This document shows positions 16,077 to 24,820 of a stretch of 64,000 nt of DNA, in pieces (within the stretch, counting starts at the first letter, position 1; each line of letters starts with the position of its first letter). Made by a program: the position numbers and the translations under genes. The stretch comes from Paenibacillus sp. EZ-K15. GTDB taxonomy: Bacteria > Bacillota > Bacilli > Paenibacillales > Paenibacillaceae. The stretch is from assembly GCF_002573715.1 (NCBI RefSeq), contig NZ_PDHM01000017.1, forward strand, positions 736,412-800,411, given 5' to 3'. The notes under the pieces are model-generated. The model saw nothing but the letters and a program-made list of their open reading frames with translations. It ran no database searches and was not told the DNA's origin.

Positions 16077-17318
16077 TTATGAAAAGTTGCTGCCGCCCGT
16101 TTCCGCCCCTAAAGCCGAATTCCTCTGCAATCTCAGAAGCGTGAACGACAACCCTGCGGATATCGCAATACAGATTGAACCTGCAATGTACACCATGCGA
16201 ATGCCGAGTGTATCCGCTATTAGACCAATTATGGCAATCGATAAACTCGTTACCGTGGATAGCAAGATATCACGCGAAGCGTAAATTTTCGGCAGCATCT
16301 CTTGATTTACACTGGATTGAAGCGCGGTTTGCTGCGCCACATCCCGCAGCTGGTAGGCCGGTCCCATCGCGATACACAGGATCAAAGCCACGATCGGGAT
16401 ACTGTTCAGGCCATACCACAGGGTAAGCAAACTGAACACCGCTGAACCTACGGCCATGCATGGAATCAGATTTTTCTGGATAAAGGAAGACAGCAGCAGC
16501 ATCAGTAACCCACCCACAATGGCGCCTACATAATAACTGGCGTTAATAAATCCCCACCAAGCTTCGCCTTGATGCAGCACTTCCTTGACATACACCAGCG
16601 TGATGGCTCCCACCCAGATGGTTCCGGCAATCCCTTCAATCATATCCATCATCGTGACGATTCTTAATGTAGGATTTCTCCACAGGTAGAACCAGCCTTC
16701 ACGAATCACTTCCCAGCTTGGTTTTGCTCGTCCAACTGCAGCCGGTTCCTTCGCCTTCATGGAGCGCGCTGCGATCCAAAGGCACAAGACGGATACCCAG
16801 ATGAGTACGCAGCTCATGATTAAAGTCGGCATATGTCCAAACCGTACAACTAGAAAGCCCGTAAAGGTATATCCTGCAATCTGCAAGGATTGGCTGGTCA
16901 CGGATAGTGAGCTGTTGGCCTTAACCAATCGGTCAGGTGCAACTAATCTCGGAACCATGGACTGGATGAGCGGGTTTCCCCATCCTTCGGTAAAAGCAAT
17001 GAACAAGATAAACATACATAGTATGGAAACCTGAGATGATATGTATGGGAATGCAATGACCAATGCGGTTAACAACAGAGCTTTCATGACTTGAAGCCTT
17101 ACCAGAAGCTTGGAGAAGCCGAATTTCTCCATGACAAGCGGAGCCGTAAGACCGGCGACAAACCGTGCGACTGCATTAAACAGCGGGAACAACGCGGCAA
17201 TAAAGGCCGAGCCGGATTCTTGATACATAAAGGTTGTCAGTACCATGATGTAGACAACGCCTGCCAGCGAAATGCTCGAATGCGCGGTCCAGTAGTATAG
17301 AAAGCCTCCTCTTTTCAT
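16077..17318 (-). CDS. MFS transporter, multidrug/siderophore-exporter type
   Basis: A 413-aa protein with about 12 predicted helices; it starts KRGGFLYYWTAHSSISLAGVVYIMVLTTFMYQ-like (read in parts: YYWTAHSSISLAG, then VYIMVLTTFMY). The AVARFVAGLTAPLVMEKFG stretch corresponds to the helix 2-3 region of EntS/MefA-like exporters. GTG at 17324 and ATG at 17318 are both possible; AGGG is 7 nt before the ATG, which is preferred. The substrate is unknown. It is monocistronic, with the shared terminator at 16015. Confidence 0.8.
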   Translation of the reverse strand: MKRGGFLYYWTAHSSISLAGVVYIMVLTTFMYQESGSAFIAALFPLFNAVARFVAGLTAPLVMEKFGFSKLLVRLQVMKALLLTALVIAFPYISSQVSILCMFILFIAFTEGWGNPLIQSMVPRLVAPDRLVKANSSLSVTSQSLQIAGYTFTGFLVVRFGHMPTLIMSCVLIWVSVLCLWIAARSMKAKEPAAVGRAKPSWEVIREGWFYLWRNPTLRIVTMMDMIEGIAGTIWVGAITLVYVKEVLHQGEAWWGFINASYYVGAIVGGLLMLLLSSFIQKNLIPCMAVGSAVFSLLTLWYGLNSIPIVALILCIAMGPAYQLRDVAQQTALQSSVNQEMLPKIYASRDILLSTVTSLSIAIIGLIADTLGIRMVYIAGSICIAISAGLSFTLLRLQRNSALGAETGGSNFS

Positions 17319-17406
17319 GTTCACACCCTATCCTGATGATCTTTTTTCTAATAGTCATAACATAGGTTGAAAGTTTCTGTAAAGATAATGGAAGTTCTCC
17401 CATACT

Positions 17407-17444
17407 AATAAAAGCCTGCTCCCATGATCCATCCATGAGAGCAG
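17407..17444 (-). terminator. Terminator of the GH51-DUF6171 operon
   Basis: On the minus strand CTGCTCTCATG (17434-17444) pairs with CATGGGAGCAG (17416-17426) with one G-T, followed by a T-rich tail. Confidence 0.75.
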
Positions 17445-17460
17445 ACCTGACTATAATCTG

Positions 17461-17739
17461 CTATGAAGCGCTACTGGCAACCGACCAACGGTCTTGCCCC
17501 GGATAAGGACACCGCTTGTCTTTCAGCTTTGCAGTGATCTGTACGATACAGCCGCATAGCGTGCACGTCGTGTCCCCTTGCAGCTTTGGACAAGAGAAGC
17601 ACGCACGCAGACGGGCGTCATACTCACCATCCGACACGCACCGGTCAGACGCAAACATGGGAGAAGATAGGACACGTGTAATTTGTTCATCGTTAACCTG
17701 GTAATCGTCATGACAACCTTTACACCGATTATCCGCCAT
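17461..17739 (-). CDS. DUF6171-type small cysteine-rich protein
   Basis: A 92-aa protein with eight or more Cys arranged as CKGC, RACFSCPKL, TCTLCGCIV and CPYPGQDRW, suggesting two zinc-ribbon-like or metal-binding knots. I associate this pattern with the DUF6171 proteins found beside other genes in Paenibacillus; the function is unknown. The ATG at 17739 lies 9 bp after the stop of the GH51 gene, so the two are translationally close and co-transcribed. A GTG one codon earlier is also possible. Confidence 0.75.
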   Translation of the reverse strand: MADNRCKGCHDDYQVNDEQITRVLSSPMFASDRCVSDGEYDARLRACFSCPKLQGDTTCTLCGCIVQITAKLKDKRCPYPGQDRWSVASSAS

Positions 17740-17748
17740 CACCTTCGT

Positions 17749-19242
17749 TTATCCTGCCGTGATCTCGAGAACGGTAACGGACATCGGTGCCAGCTTCGCA
17801 CGCAGAACGTCGCCTTCCTGTTCAAAAGCATGGAATGCCGCCGGCCTCAGGGTCTCCGGCGTCTCAAAGGTGTTATGAGCGTCCAGCGAATCGGAGGCAA
17901 GCTGCTGGCCTACGATCTTGGACACGACTCCGTTTAATCCTCGAAGCTGAATCGTCACGTCACTTTGCTCCGTGTGGCTCACATTACACAGGCTCACATG
18001 GATTTTGCCGGCTTGATCCTTCGAGGCCGTTACAGATACTTGCGGAATCTTCTCGCCGTCCATCTCGTAATCGGCGCCGCTGTAGTTGGTTGCCAAACGT
18101 TCTGCATCCTGATGCACTTTATACATATCAAACACATGATAGGTCGGAGTCAGGATCATCTTCTCGCCTTCGGTCAAGATGACGGACTGAAGGACATTGA
18201 CAACCTGCGCAATGTTGGCCATGACCACCCGATCATTATGCTCGTGGAAGATATTCAGCGTTAGCCCCGCCACCAAGGCATCACGGATCGTATTCTGCTG
18301 ATACAGGAAGCCCGGGTTGGTGCCAGGCTCTACATCAAACCAGGTCCCCCACTCGTCTACAATGAGGCCGATTCGCTTATTAGGATCATACTGGTCCATG
18401 ATCGCCGAGTGTCTGGTAATCAATTCATCCATATGAAGCGCCTTCTTCATCGTGGTGAACCATTCCTGTTCACTGAATCCGGTAGCGGCGCCTTTGCCTG
18501 TCCAGAATTCGCCCGGAATCGTGTAATAGTGAAGACTGATGGCATCCATAAACGGATGCGCTTCTCTCATCACGGTTTCCATCCAGCGGTAATCATCGAC
18601 GTTCGGGCCGCAGGCAATCTTGTAGATCTTGTTATCGCCATAGTTGCGAACATAAGTCTGATAGCGTCTGTACAGGTCCGCATAATATTCTGGCCGCATA
18701 TTGCCTCCGCAGCCCCAGTTCTCATTCCCAACGCCAAAATATTTCACGTTCCAAGGCTTCTCGCGGCCATTCTCCTGACGCCACGCAGCCATCGGCGACA
18801 CGCCATCGAAGGTCATATATTCAACCCATTCCGACATCTCCTGCACGGTACCGCTGCCAACATTGCCGGATATGTAAGGTTCGCAACCCAAGAGCTCGCA
18901 AAGACGGAGGAATTCGTGCGTGCCAAAATGATTGTTCTCCACAACGCCGCCCCAGTGCGTATTGACCATTTGCTTCCGATTCTCGCGCGGACCGACGCCG
19001 TCCTTCCAGTGGTACTCGTCGGCAAAACAACCACCGGGCCAGCGCAGCACCGGTATGTTAAGCTGTTTCAGCGCCACCAGTACATCATTGCGGATCCCCT
19101 CCGTGTTCGGAATCGGTGAATCCTCACCCACCCATATGCCCTCATAAATGCAGCGGCCCAGATGCTCGGAGAAATGACCATAAATATTGCGATTGATTTT
19201 ACCTTTGGATACATCCGAATGAATGGTAATAACATGACTCAT
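17749..19242 (-). CDS. abfA: Alpha-L-arabinofuranosidase, GH51
   Basis: A 497-aa intracellular exo-enzyme releasing terminal alpha-L-arabinofuranose from arabino-oligosaccharides. The family motif NIYGHFSEHLGRCIYEGIWVG is at residues ~19-39, LRWPGGCFADEYHW at ~66-79, the acid/base in GVGNENWGCGG (Glu174) and the nucleophile in VDEWGTWFDVEPG (Glu297). The C-terminal ~120 residues form the beta-sandwich. There is no signal peptide. A purine-rich GAGGAGCGG region precedes the ATG, and a cre-like site lies upstream, fitting carbon catabolite control. Length agrees with the ~500-aa family norm. Confidence 0.94.
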   Translation of the reverse strand: MSHVITIHSDVSKGKINRNIYGHFSEHLGRCIYEGIWVGEDSPIPNTEGIRNDVLVALKQLNIPVLRWPGGCFADEYHWKDGVGPRENRKQMVNTHWGGVVENNHFGTHEFLRLCELLGCEPYISGNVGSGTVQEMSEWVEYMTFDGVSPMAAWRQENGREKPWNVKYFGVGNENWGCGGNMRPEYYADLYRRYQTYVRNYGDNKIYKIACGPNVDDYRWMETVMREAHPFMDAISLHYYTIPGEFWTGKGAATGFSEQEWFTTMKKALHMDELITRHSAIMDQYDPNKRIGLIVDEWGTWFDVEPGTNPGFLYQQNTIRDALVAGLTLNIFHEHNDRVVMANIAQVVNVLQSVILTEGEKMILTPTYHVFDMYKVHQDAERLATNYSGADYEMDGEKIPQVSVTASKDQAGKIHVSLCNVSHTEQSDVTIQLRGLNGVVSKIVGQQLASDSLDAHNTFETPETLRPAAFHAFEQEGDVLRAKLAPMSVTVLEITAG

Positions 19243-19346
19243 GACTTATTCCGCTCCTCGCTCTTGTTTTGTAGATGTTTATATAAAATGATTTAATAAT
19301 CTTTAAAACAATGATATCGACCAAACTGGATTCCGTCAACCCGTAA

Positions 19347-19360
19347 TTTAAACGCTTTCA
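19347..19360 (-). promoter_or_regulatory. cre-like site upstream of abfA
   Basis: On the minus strand TGAAAGCGTTTAAA matches the Bacillus cre consensus TGWAANCGNTNWCA at all but one position. It lies about 105 bp upstream of the abfA ATG. CcpA control of arabinosidases is well known in Bacillus; here it is inferred from the site. Confidence 0.55.
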
Positions 19361-19381
19361 CGAAATAGCCTTATTTTTCGC

Positions 19382-19431
19382 AAAAAAAGACCGGCCCAAA
19401 GTCGATCTTGCGATCGAGCTCTGAGCCAGTC
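19382..19431 (-). terminator. Terminator of the amino-acid ABC operon
   Basis: On the minus strand GACTGGCTCAGAG...TCGATC pairs with GATCGA...CTTTGGGCCGGTC across a GCAA tetraloop, with several G-T pairs. A run of seven T follows. It begins 5 bp after the ATPase stop. Confidence 0.85.
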
Positions 19432-19436
19432 ACTGT

Positions 19437-20183
19437 TCAACGCGTCGCCCGAATTAAAAATTCCCGGGTCCGCTCTACCTTCGGTTGGTTAAATATTTGA
19501 TCCGGCGTGCCGGATTCGACGACCTGTCCGTTATCCATGAAGATAATTCGGTCTGCCACTTCTTTGGCAAAACTCATCTCATGCGTCACGATCACCATCG
19601 TCATATGCTCCTCGGCCAACTGCTTGATGACCGCCAGCACCTCGCCTGTCAGCTCGGGATCCAGCGCCGATGTCGGTTCATCAAACAGCATGATGTCCGG
19701 ATTCATCATCAGCGCTCTCGCAATGGCCACGCGCTGCTTCTGCCCGCCCGATAAATTTCCAGGATATACATCCGCTTTATCAGATAAACCGACCTTCTGC
19801 AGAAGCGCTGCGCTGTTTAATCTAACCTCTTCTTTCGATTGTTTCTTCACATGTTTAGGTGCCAGCCCCAGATTCTCCTGTACCGTGAGATGAGGAAACA
19901 GGTTGAAATGCTGGAATACCATGCCCATCCGGGCTGTGATCGCTTTGATCTGCGGTGGGCTGACATACACGCCATCCTTTACGAGATATTGATCCTGTAG
20001 CTTGATCGATCCGCCATTGATCTCCTCCAGATGCACCAGGCTCCGGAGCATGGTGCTCTTACCCGAGCCAGAAGGCCCGATGACGGCAATCACTTCATTC
20101 TTCTGTATCTCAAAGCTGACGTCCTTCAGCACGTCCAGCTGGCCGAAGGATTTTTTTACATGGGTTACTTCGATAATTGCCAT
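19437..20183 (-). CDS. Amino acid ABC transporter ATP-binding protein (GlnQ/TcyC type)
   Basis: A 248-aa cytoplasmic ATPase. Walker A is GPSGSGKST (about residues 36-44), the Q-loop is GMVFQHFNLFPHLTV, the signature is LSGGQKQRVAIARAL, Walker B is IMLFDEPTSALDPEL and the switch His is in IVTHEMSFA. The sequence style (FGQLDVLKDVSFEI, and EVLAVIKQLAEE after Walker B) is that of the polar amino acid uptake family. The gene starts 15 bp after the permease stop. Order on the minus strand is binding protein, permease, ATPase, then terminator, a complete importer. Confidence 0.94.
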   Translation of the reverse strand: MAIIEVTHVKKSFGQLDVLKDVSFEIQKNEVIAVIGPSGSGKSTMLRSLVHLEEINGGSIKLQDQYLVKDGVYVSPPQIKAITARMGMVFQHFNLFPHLTVQENLGLAPKHVKKQSKEEVRLNSAALLQKVGLSDKADVYPGNLSGGQKQRVAIARALMMNPDIMLFDEPTSALDPELTGEVLAVIKQLAEEHMTMVIVTHEMSFAKEVADRIIFMDNGQVVESGTPDQIFNQPKVERTREFLIRATR

Positions 20184-20198
20184 TACACGACAGTCCTT

Positions 20199-20858
20199 CT
20201 ATTCATATTTAAATCGGCGTTCCAGAAACTTAAATAACATGGTTAACACTAGCGTCATCAGTAGATAAATAACACCCGCGATGAAAAACGGCATAATCGT
20301 GACATCGCGATTGACCGCCGTATAGGCAAAGTGCAGCAGCTCCGGAACCGCCACGGCATACAGCAGCGCCGTATCTTTCACCAGCGTAATGGATTCGTTG
20401 GATACCGCCGGCAGGGCTACGCGAAACATTTGGGGCAGAATCACTTTCGTGGTCGTTTGCCAGCGGTTTAGGCCCAGCACCTTGGACGCTTCATATTGAC
20501 CCTTATCAATCGCCAAAAGGCCTCCCCGGAAGATTTCCGCAAAATAAGCAGCATAGTTTAGCACAAAAGCCAAGCTTGCGGCTACAAAACGGTCTAAAAC
20601 GAGATACTCGCCGATCACGGGCAGCACCGGCAGCCCGAAGCAAAAGAATAGCAGCTGCAGCAGCAGCGGCGTACCCCGAAAAACATAAATATAGGCATTG
20701 GCCAACCAAGCCAGCGGCTTGATTGCGCTTCGAACCATTAACGTGAACACAAACCCGAGCGGGATGGAGACCAGGATGGCAATTAAAAACAACAGGATCG
20801 TTGTCTGTGCGCCCTCCAGCATCGGTTTGCCGATTTGAACAATGTAATCCATACTCAT
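20199..20858 (-). CDS. Amino acid ABC transporter permease
   Basis: A 219-aa membrane protein with five or six predicted helices. The family opening GAQTTILLFLIAILVSIPLG and the N-terminal signature YVFRGTPLLLQLLFFCFGLP are typical of HisM/GlnP permeases. The EAA-like coupling loop is GQYEASKVLGLNRWQTTTKVILPQ (read as EASKVLGLNRWQ then ILPQMFRVALPA). It precedes the ATPase in one operon. AGGAG lies 10 nt before the ATG. The substrate is a polar amino acid; cystine or basic amino acids are possible and cannot be separated by sequence reading. Confidence 0.92.
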   Translation of the reverse strand: MSMDYIVQIGKPMLEGAQTTILLFLIAILVSIPLGFVFTLMVRSAIKPLAWLANAYIYVFRGTPLLLQLLFFCFGLPVLPVIGEYLVLDRFVAASLAFVLNYAAYFAEIFRGGLLAIDKGQYEASKVLGLNRWQTTTKVILPQMFRVALPAVSNESITLVKDTALLYAVAVPELLHFAYTAVNRDVTIMPFFIAGVIYLLMTLVLTMLFKFLERRFKYE

Positions 20859-20940
20859 ATACTCTTAACTCCTAATGGAAAAACTTCTTGAGATGCTGGA
20901 AGTTCTTCAAAGATATCGTAGACCCATAGCAGGGAACACA

Positions 20941-20970
20941 AAACCGGAGCCTTTGGTCAAAGTCCGGTTT
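20941..20970 (-). terminator. Intercistronic hairpin between binding-protein and permease genes
   Basis: AAACCGGA (20941-20948) and TCCGGTTT (20963-20970) form a perfect 8-bp stem with a short T tail on the minus strand. Such hairpins behind binding-protein genes usually attenuate transcription or protect the upstream mRNA, giving more binding protein than permease (established for other ABC operons, inferred here). Confidence 0.6.
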
Positions 20971-21017
20971 CTGGAAATACCTATGGAAGGATGAATAACC
21001 ATCCTTGTGAGAACGTC

Positions 21018-21785
21018 CTACTTCAACACTTTGTTTTCGCCAAACCATTTCTCGGAAATTTTGGCTGCCGTACCATCGGCATTCATGTCGTCCAGTGCTT
21101 TTTGCAGACTTTGAAGCAGCTCCTCGTTGCCTTTCTTAACTCCAATGCCGTACTGCTCCGGTGCCAGTGATTCCTCGAGAATCTTGTATGTTCCCTCTTC
21201 CTTGGACATGAAGTATTTCATCACGACTTCGTCTATGATCACAGCCTCTACGCGTCCATTCTTCAGATCGCTCAGAGCCAGCATATTGTCAGGAAATTCG
21301 TTGATCTTCTTCACTTGCGTGTGAATCTCGTTGGCACTTAACGCATCAGCAGCTGAGGATAGCGACTGCAAGCCGACCTGTTTGCCTGCCAAATCGCTGA
21401 TCGAAGTTATATCCGAATCAGCTAGTACGGCGACGACCTGGCTATTCTCCAGATAAGGCTTGGTGAACAACACCTTCTCCTTGCGCTCATCAGTAATGGT
21501 ATAGCCGTTCCATATCAAATCAATACGACCGCTGCTAAGCTCGGACTCCTTCGATTTCCAGTCAATGGGTTGAAACTTGATTTCCTTGCCCATCTTCTCG
21601 GCGGCTGCACGAGCATAATCGATATCAAAGCCAACAATTTCATTGCTCTCGTCACGAAAACCCATGGGCGCGAACTTGTCGTCAATCCCGACAACCAGCT
21701 CATTGCTATCGCTCGCTGAGCTTGAACAGCCGACTACAGTTAATAAAAGCATGAAGCCTGCTAATACGGATGCTATCTTTTTCAC
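21018..21785 (-). CDS. Amino acid ABC transporter substrate-binding lipoprotein
   Basis: A 255-aa binding protein of family 3. A signal peptide with lipobox VVGC (Cys about residue 20) anchors it outside the membrane. Family motifs visible are VGIDDKFAPMGFRDE, IVGFDIDYARAAAEKMG and IWNGYTITDERKEKVLFTKPY. The GTG at 21785 is preferred: GAGGGGG lies 8 nt upstream, while the longer frame to 21821 would run through that site. It heads the three-gene importer operon. Substrate is a polar amino acid, not resolvable further. Confidence 0.92.
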   Translation of the reverse strand: MKKIASVLAGFMLLLTVVGCSSSASDSNELVVGIDDKFAPMGFRDESNEIVGFDIDYARAAAEKMGKEIKFQPIDWKSKESELSSGRIDLIWNGYTITDERKEKVLFTKPYLENSQVVAVLADSDITSISDLAGKQVGLQSLSSAADALSANEIHTQVKKINEFPDNMLALSDLKNGRVEAVIIDEVVMKYFMSKEEGTYKILEESLAPEQYGIGVKKGNEELLQSLQKALDDMNADGTAAKISEKWFGENKVLK

Positions 21786-21980
21786 CAAAAAATCCCCCTC
21801 GTAGACATTAAACGCAGCCATATTCAGGATGTTTAGGAATCCGTTTCATATGCAAACTGCTTTTTCACTTTAATACGTTATCAAGACTCCATGATACCAT
21901 ATTAGCAGAGAAGAGTCGATAGTTTCATAGAATGGCCAATTTTCACCATTTGACAAGAAATTTATGTATTTTCATCCTAT

Positions 21981-21998
21981 TTTAAGGTTACTTTAAGG
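21981..21998 (+). promoter_or_regulatory. Direct TTTAAGG repeats upstream of the secreted two-module protein
   Basis: TTTAAGG occurs at 21981-21987 and again at 21992-21998, an exact 11-bp period. That is one helical turn, the spacing of OmpR-family response-regulator sites. It is about 70 bp before the start codon. A TTGACA lies about 30 bp further upstream (near 21952), with no clear -10. Confidence 0.35.
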
Positions 21999-22066
21999 AT
22001 GATTTCAGTTTAGCGGGAAAGAATGATGGACTGTAAGACCAACATCAAGAAAGGCGGTAAACAACA

Positions 22067-22792
22067 ATGACAACCCACTTGAAGTCAGTGAAGCGGCTGG
22101 TGCTTGTCGCCATCGCTGTAGTTATGGGCCTCGCTTATCTTCCCGTCTCGGTCTCAGCGGAACCGATTGGAAAGCAAACAGAATCACCGGCTGTTCCTTC
22201 GACCAAAGACGAACGCGGGCAACATAAACCCGGTCATATGTTCAAGGCAATCTCCCAATTTCTGAAGCTGGAACCGCAAGTTCTTCAGAATAAACTCAAA
22301 ACTTCGACACTCGCGGAAATAGCCAAGGAACAAGGTATATCTAGAGATGCCATGAAAGCCAAGATCGTTGAGCTGTTAAAGGATAAAATCGCCTCGCATC
22401 CGAAGCAGCTGGGTAAATCCATCGATTACTCCGCTGCCGCAGACAAGCTGCTTGACGCCAAAGGCGGATGGCATCAGCAGCGGATGCATCAGCGTCATGG
22501 CCGATTAATCTCGGATAGCGTCGAGCTGGCCAAGCTTCTGAAGACGACGCCGGAAGCACTCAAGCAGTCTCTCCAATCCGGAAAATCATTGGCTCAGATC
22601 GCGAAGGAGCAAGGCGTGCCCGTCCAGTCCGTCATTGATCAACAAGTCCAGGCACTTACCAAGCGCTTGGATCAGAAGTTGACCGAAGGCAAACTGACGA
22701 AGGAGGAATACGAGGAGCGCAAATCCAAAATTGCTCCGTTCGTCAGCGATGTGGTGAATGGTAAACTCAAGCCGATGAAACACAGTCGGTAA
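22067..22792 (+). CDS. Secreted protein with two repeated helical modules, unknown function
   Basis: A 241-aa protein with a signal peptide (residues 1-~32, ending VSVSAEP). Two related modules are visible: FLKLEPQVLQNKLKTSTLAEIAKEQGIS (about residues 65-92) and LLKTTPEALKQSLQSGKSLAQIAKEQGV (about 158-185), each followed by a charged helix. They share the core L..TP..L...L..G.(S/T)LA(E/Q)IAKEQG. A charged KLTKEEYEERKSKIAPF segment near the C-terminus resembles SHOCT-like helices. Similar module-containing exported proteins are common in Bacillales without known function. AAAGGCGG precedes the ATG. It is monocistronic with a terminator at 22834. Confidence 0.8.
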   Translation: MTTHLKSVKRLVLVAIAVVMGLAYLPVSVSAEPIGKQTESPAVPSTKDERGQHKPGHMFKAISQFLKLEPQVLQNKLKTSTLAEIAKEQGISRDAMKAKIVELLKDKIASHPKQLGKSIDYSAAADKLLDAKGGWHQQRMHQRHGRLISDSVELAKLLKTTPEALKQSLQSGKSLAQIAKEQGVPVQSVIDQQVQALTKRLDQKLTEGKLTKEEYEERKSKIAPFVSDVVNGKLKPMKHSR

Positions 22793-22833
22793 AGTGCCCG
22801 CTTGCGCTTGACCCTTTTGTCATTGGACAGCAC

Positions 22834-22880
22834 AAGAGCCGCTCCAGCGGTTAGGAATAACCAATGGAGCGGCTCTTTAT
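22834..22880 (+). terminator. Terminator after the secreted two-module protein
   Basis: AAGAGCCGCTCCA (22834-22846) pairs perfectly with TGGAGCGGCTCTT (22865-22877), ending in T-rich sequence. Confidence 0.85.
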
Positions 22881-22910
22881 TATCATCCGTTTATTCTATT
22901 TATCATCCAT

Positions 22911-23426
22911 TTAAGGCACGTATTGTTGGATCATCTTCACAACGACGCCATCTTCGACGGTGATATGAAATGGAAACCATTTCATATCTACGATATCATC
23001 CTTTCTGTAGATGCCCGTGAATTTATCCAGACTTACCAGCTGGTTCCAGGAAATCTGGGCATCCTCATACCGTCCGGTATGATCGTACAACTGAAGCAGC
23101 ACTTCTGCATCGTCTGCCACAGGAAGTTCAATCTGTTCTTCCGTATCGTTTACGATATAATAGCCGTCCAGAGCTTCCGTCATCTCAGGGTCCTGCTCCC
23201 GTTCGCGGAATACCTGATTCGCTTCCTCTCCCTCATACCATTCAATCGGATCTACTTGCAGATAGACCTTGCCGTCTCTAATCTCAAGGCCGTTGATGTA
23301 GACAGCTTCCTGATTCGAAGCTTTCGGAACCGGCTCATAATTGTTGCCTGAGGCTACGCCAACGGTTGTCATCATGATCAGTACCGGCAGCATCATTGCT
23401 CCCAATTTCCAAGCCGACTTCTTCAT
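22911..23426 (-). CDS. Secreted protein of unknown function
   Basis: A 171-aa protein with a probable cleavable signal peptide (MKKSAWKLGAMMLPVL, cleavage near residue 27). The mature part is acidic, with VYINGLEIRDGKVYLQVDPI, YEGEEANQVF and ITVEDGVVVKMIQQYVP, a predicted all-beta extracellular domain. I do not recognise the family. GGGAG lies 10 nt before the ATG. It is monocistronic and convergent with the 22067 gene. The 338-bp gap beyond its start (23427-23764) holds its promoter region and the ppaC terminator and no gene that I can support. Confidence 0.7.
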   Translation of the reverse strand: MKKSAWKLGAMMLPVLIMMTTVGVASGNNYEPVPKASNQEAVYINGLEIRDGKVYLQVDPIEWYEGEEANQVFREREQDPEMTEALDGYYIVNDTEEQIELPVADDAEVLLQLYDHTGRYEDAQISWNQLVSLDKFTGIYRKDDIVDMKWFPFHITVEDGVVVKMIQQYVP

Positions 23427-23691
23427 CTTCTCATCGCTCCCTCTTCATCCTTCTATTAAATAGATTTAGCTTGTGAACCCAACCCGACTTATCGTACATT
23501 AAATATCATTAACCCAATTCCTGGATATTTGAAACGTATATGTATTTTATCATTCATATCTTTATTATAAGGACCCACTTGGTAAAATGGATGTCAATTT
23601 GATGTAAATTCATTACAATATTTCATTCTTCGTAAGAGCTTAAATATGGGAACGATGAAGGATCGTCCGTTATGGTCGAACCGGGAAACAT

Positions 23692-23747
23692 CCAAAATAA
23701 AAAACAAGCCCTCCCCGCTGATTCCTCAGTCGATGGTCAGGCTTGTT
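23692..23747 (-). terminator. Terminator of ppaC
   Basis: AACAAGCC (23703-23710) pairs with GGCTTGTT (23740-23747). On the minus strand the second arm is followed by TTTTTTATTTT. Confidence 0.8.
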
Positions 23748-23764
23748 TAAATTCACACCAAATA

Positions 23765-24694
23765 TTATTGATTGAATGCTTCGGTCAGGACAGGAACGAT
23801 CTGCGATTTGCGGGAAACCACACCTTTAAGCAGGGCCTTGTTCTCCGACAGAGACACATTGTATGCTTTCTCAACGGCTTTGGACCCTTTACCGAGTGCA
23901 AGAGCGATTGAATCGTTGTTCAGAATATCTGTTACGACGAAGACGAACAGGTCGAGGTTTTTGTCAGCGATAATCCCTTGAATCGCATCTTCGAGTTCTG
24001 CTTGACGGGACAATACATCATTGGTATCGACCGCGTTAACCTGTGCGATTTCCACTTTGGCTCCGCCCATTTGGAATTCCTTGGCGTCCAGGGAGATCAA
24101 TTGCGCGATGGTTTTGTCGCTCAGATCGGCGCCTGCCTTAAGCATCTCCAACCCATAGCTGTCTGCATCCACGCCAGCGATCTCAGCCAGCTCGCGAGCT
24201 GCTGCGATATCTTCGTCCGTGCAGGTTGGGGATTTGAACAACAGGGAGTCCGAGATGATGGCGGACAGCATCAGGCCAGCAATTTCTTTACGAACGGCTA
24301 CACCTTTTTCCTTGTAGATCTTGTTTAGAATGGTGGCTGTGCAGCCGACAGGCTCAGCACGGTAATATAATGGATGGCTTGTCTCAAAATTCGCGATGCG
24401 GTGATGATCGATAACCTCAATCACGCGAACTTGATCAATGTCGCTTGCGCTTTGTTGACGCTCGTTATGGTCCACGAGAATAACGTCTTGCGCTTCGCTT
24501 GCAACCGTCTCAACGAACCGAGGAGCTTCTACCTTAAAGTAATCGAGCGCATATTGCGTTTCACCGTTAACGTCTCCAAGACGTACGGGCTCGGCGGAAA
24601 GGCCGAGCTGGTTCTTCAAATCAGCATAAGCAATAGCAGAGCAGATCGTGTCCGTATCCGGATTTTTGTGTCCAAAAATTAATGTTTTTGCCAT
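23765..24694 (-). CDS. ppaC: Manganese-dependent inorganic pyrophosphatase
   Basis: A 309-aa cytosolic family II pyrophosphatase (DHH superfamily) hydrolysing pyrophosphate to phosphate, pulling biosynthetic reactions forward. Metal-binding motifs: FGHKNPDTDTICSAIAYA at the N-terminus, DVILVDHNERQQ (about residues 70-81) and VIDHHRIANFET (about 92-103). The C-terminal DHHA2 domain has the conserved SRKSQIVPVL (Arg-Lys substrate site). Length equals the family norm of about 309. GAGAGGGG precedes the ATG. It is monocistronic with its own terminator. Confidence 0.97.
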   Translation of the reverse strand: MAKTLIFGHKNPDTDTICSAIAYADLKNQLGLSAEPVRLGDVNGETQYALDYFKVEAPRFVETVASEAQDVILVDHNERQQSASDIDQVRVIEVIDHHRIANFETSHPLYYRAEPVGCTATILNKIYKEKGVAVRKEIAGLMLSAIISDSLLFKSPTCTDEDIAAARELAEIAGVDADSYGLEMLKAGADLSDKTIAQLISLDAKEFQMGGAKVEIAQVNAVDTNDVLSRQAELEDAIQGIIADKNLDLFVFVVTDILNNDSIALALGKGSKAVEKAYNVSLSENKALLKGVVSRKSQIVPVLTEAFNQ

Positions 24695-24820
24695 ATATAA
24701 TGCCCCTCTCGCAACATAAATTTCATCGTTTATATCGATAAACAGATGATCACCTATCTGATTATATCGTTAAATTCTACTTATTCCAATTCCTTTACAG
24801 AGATTATTTTTAGGTCGTGT

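Noticed and set aside
20941..20970. Hairpin after the binding-protein gene as a riboswitch
   Set aside because: Too small and intercistronic; it has the usual form of an attenuating or stabilising hairpin in ABC operons.
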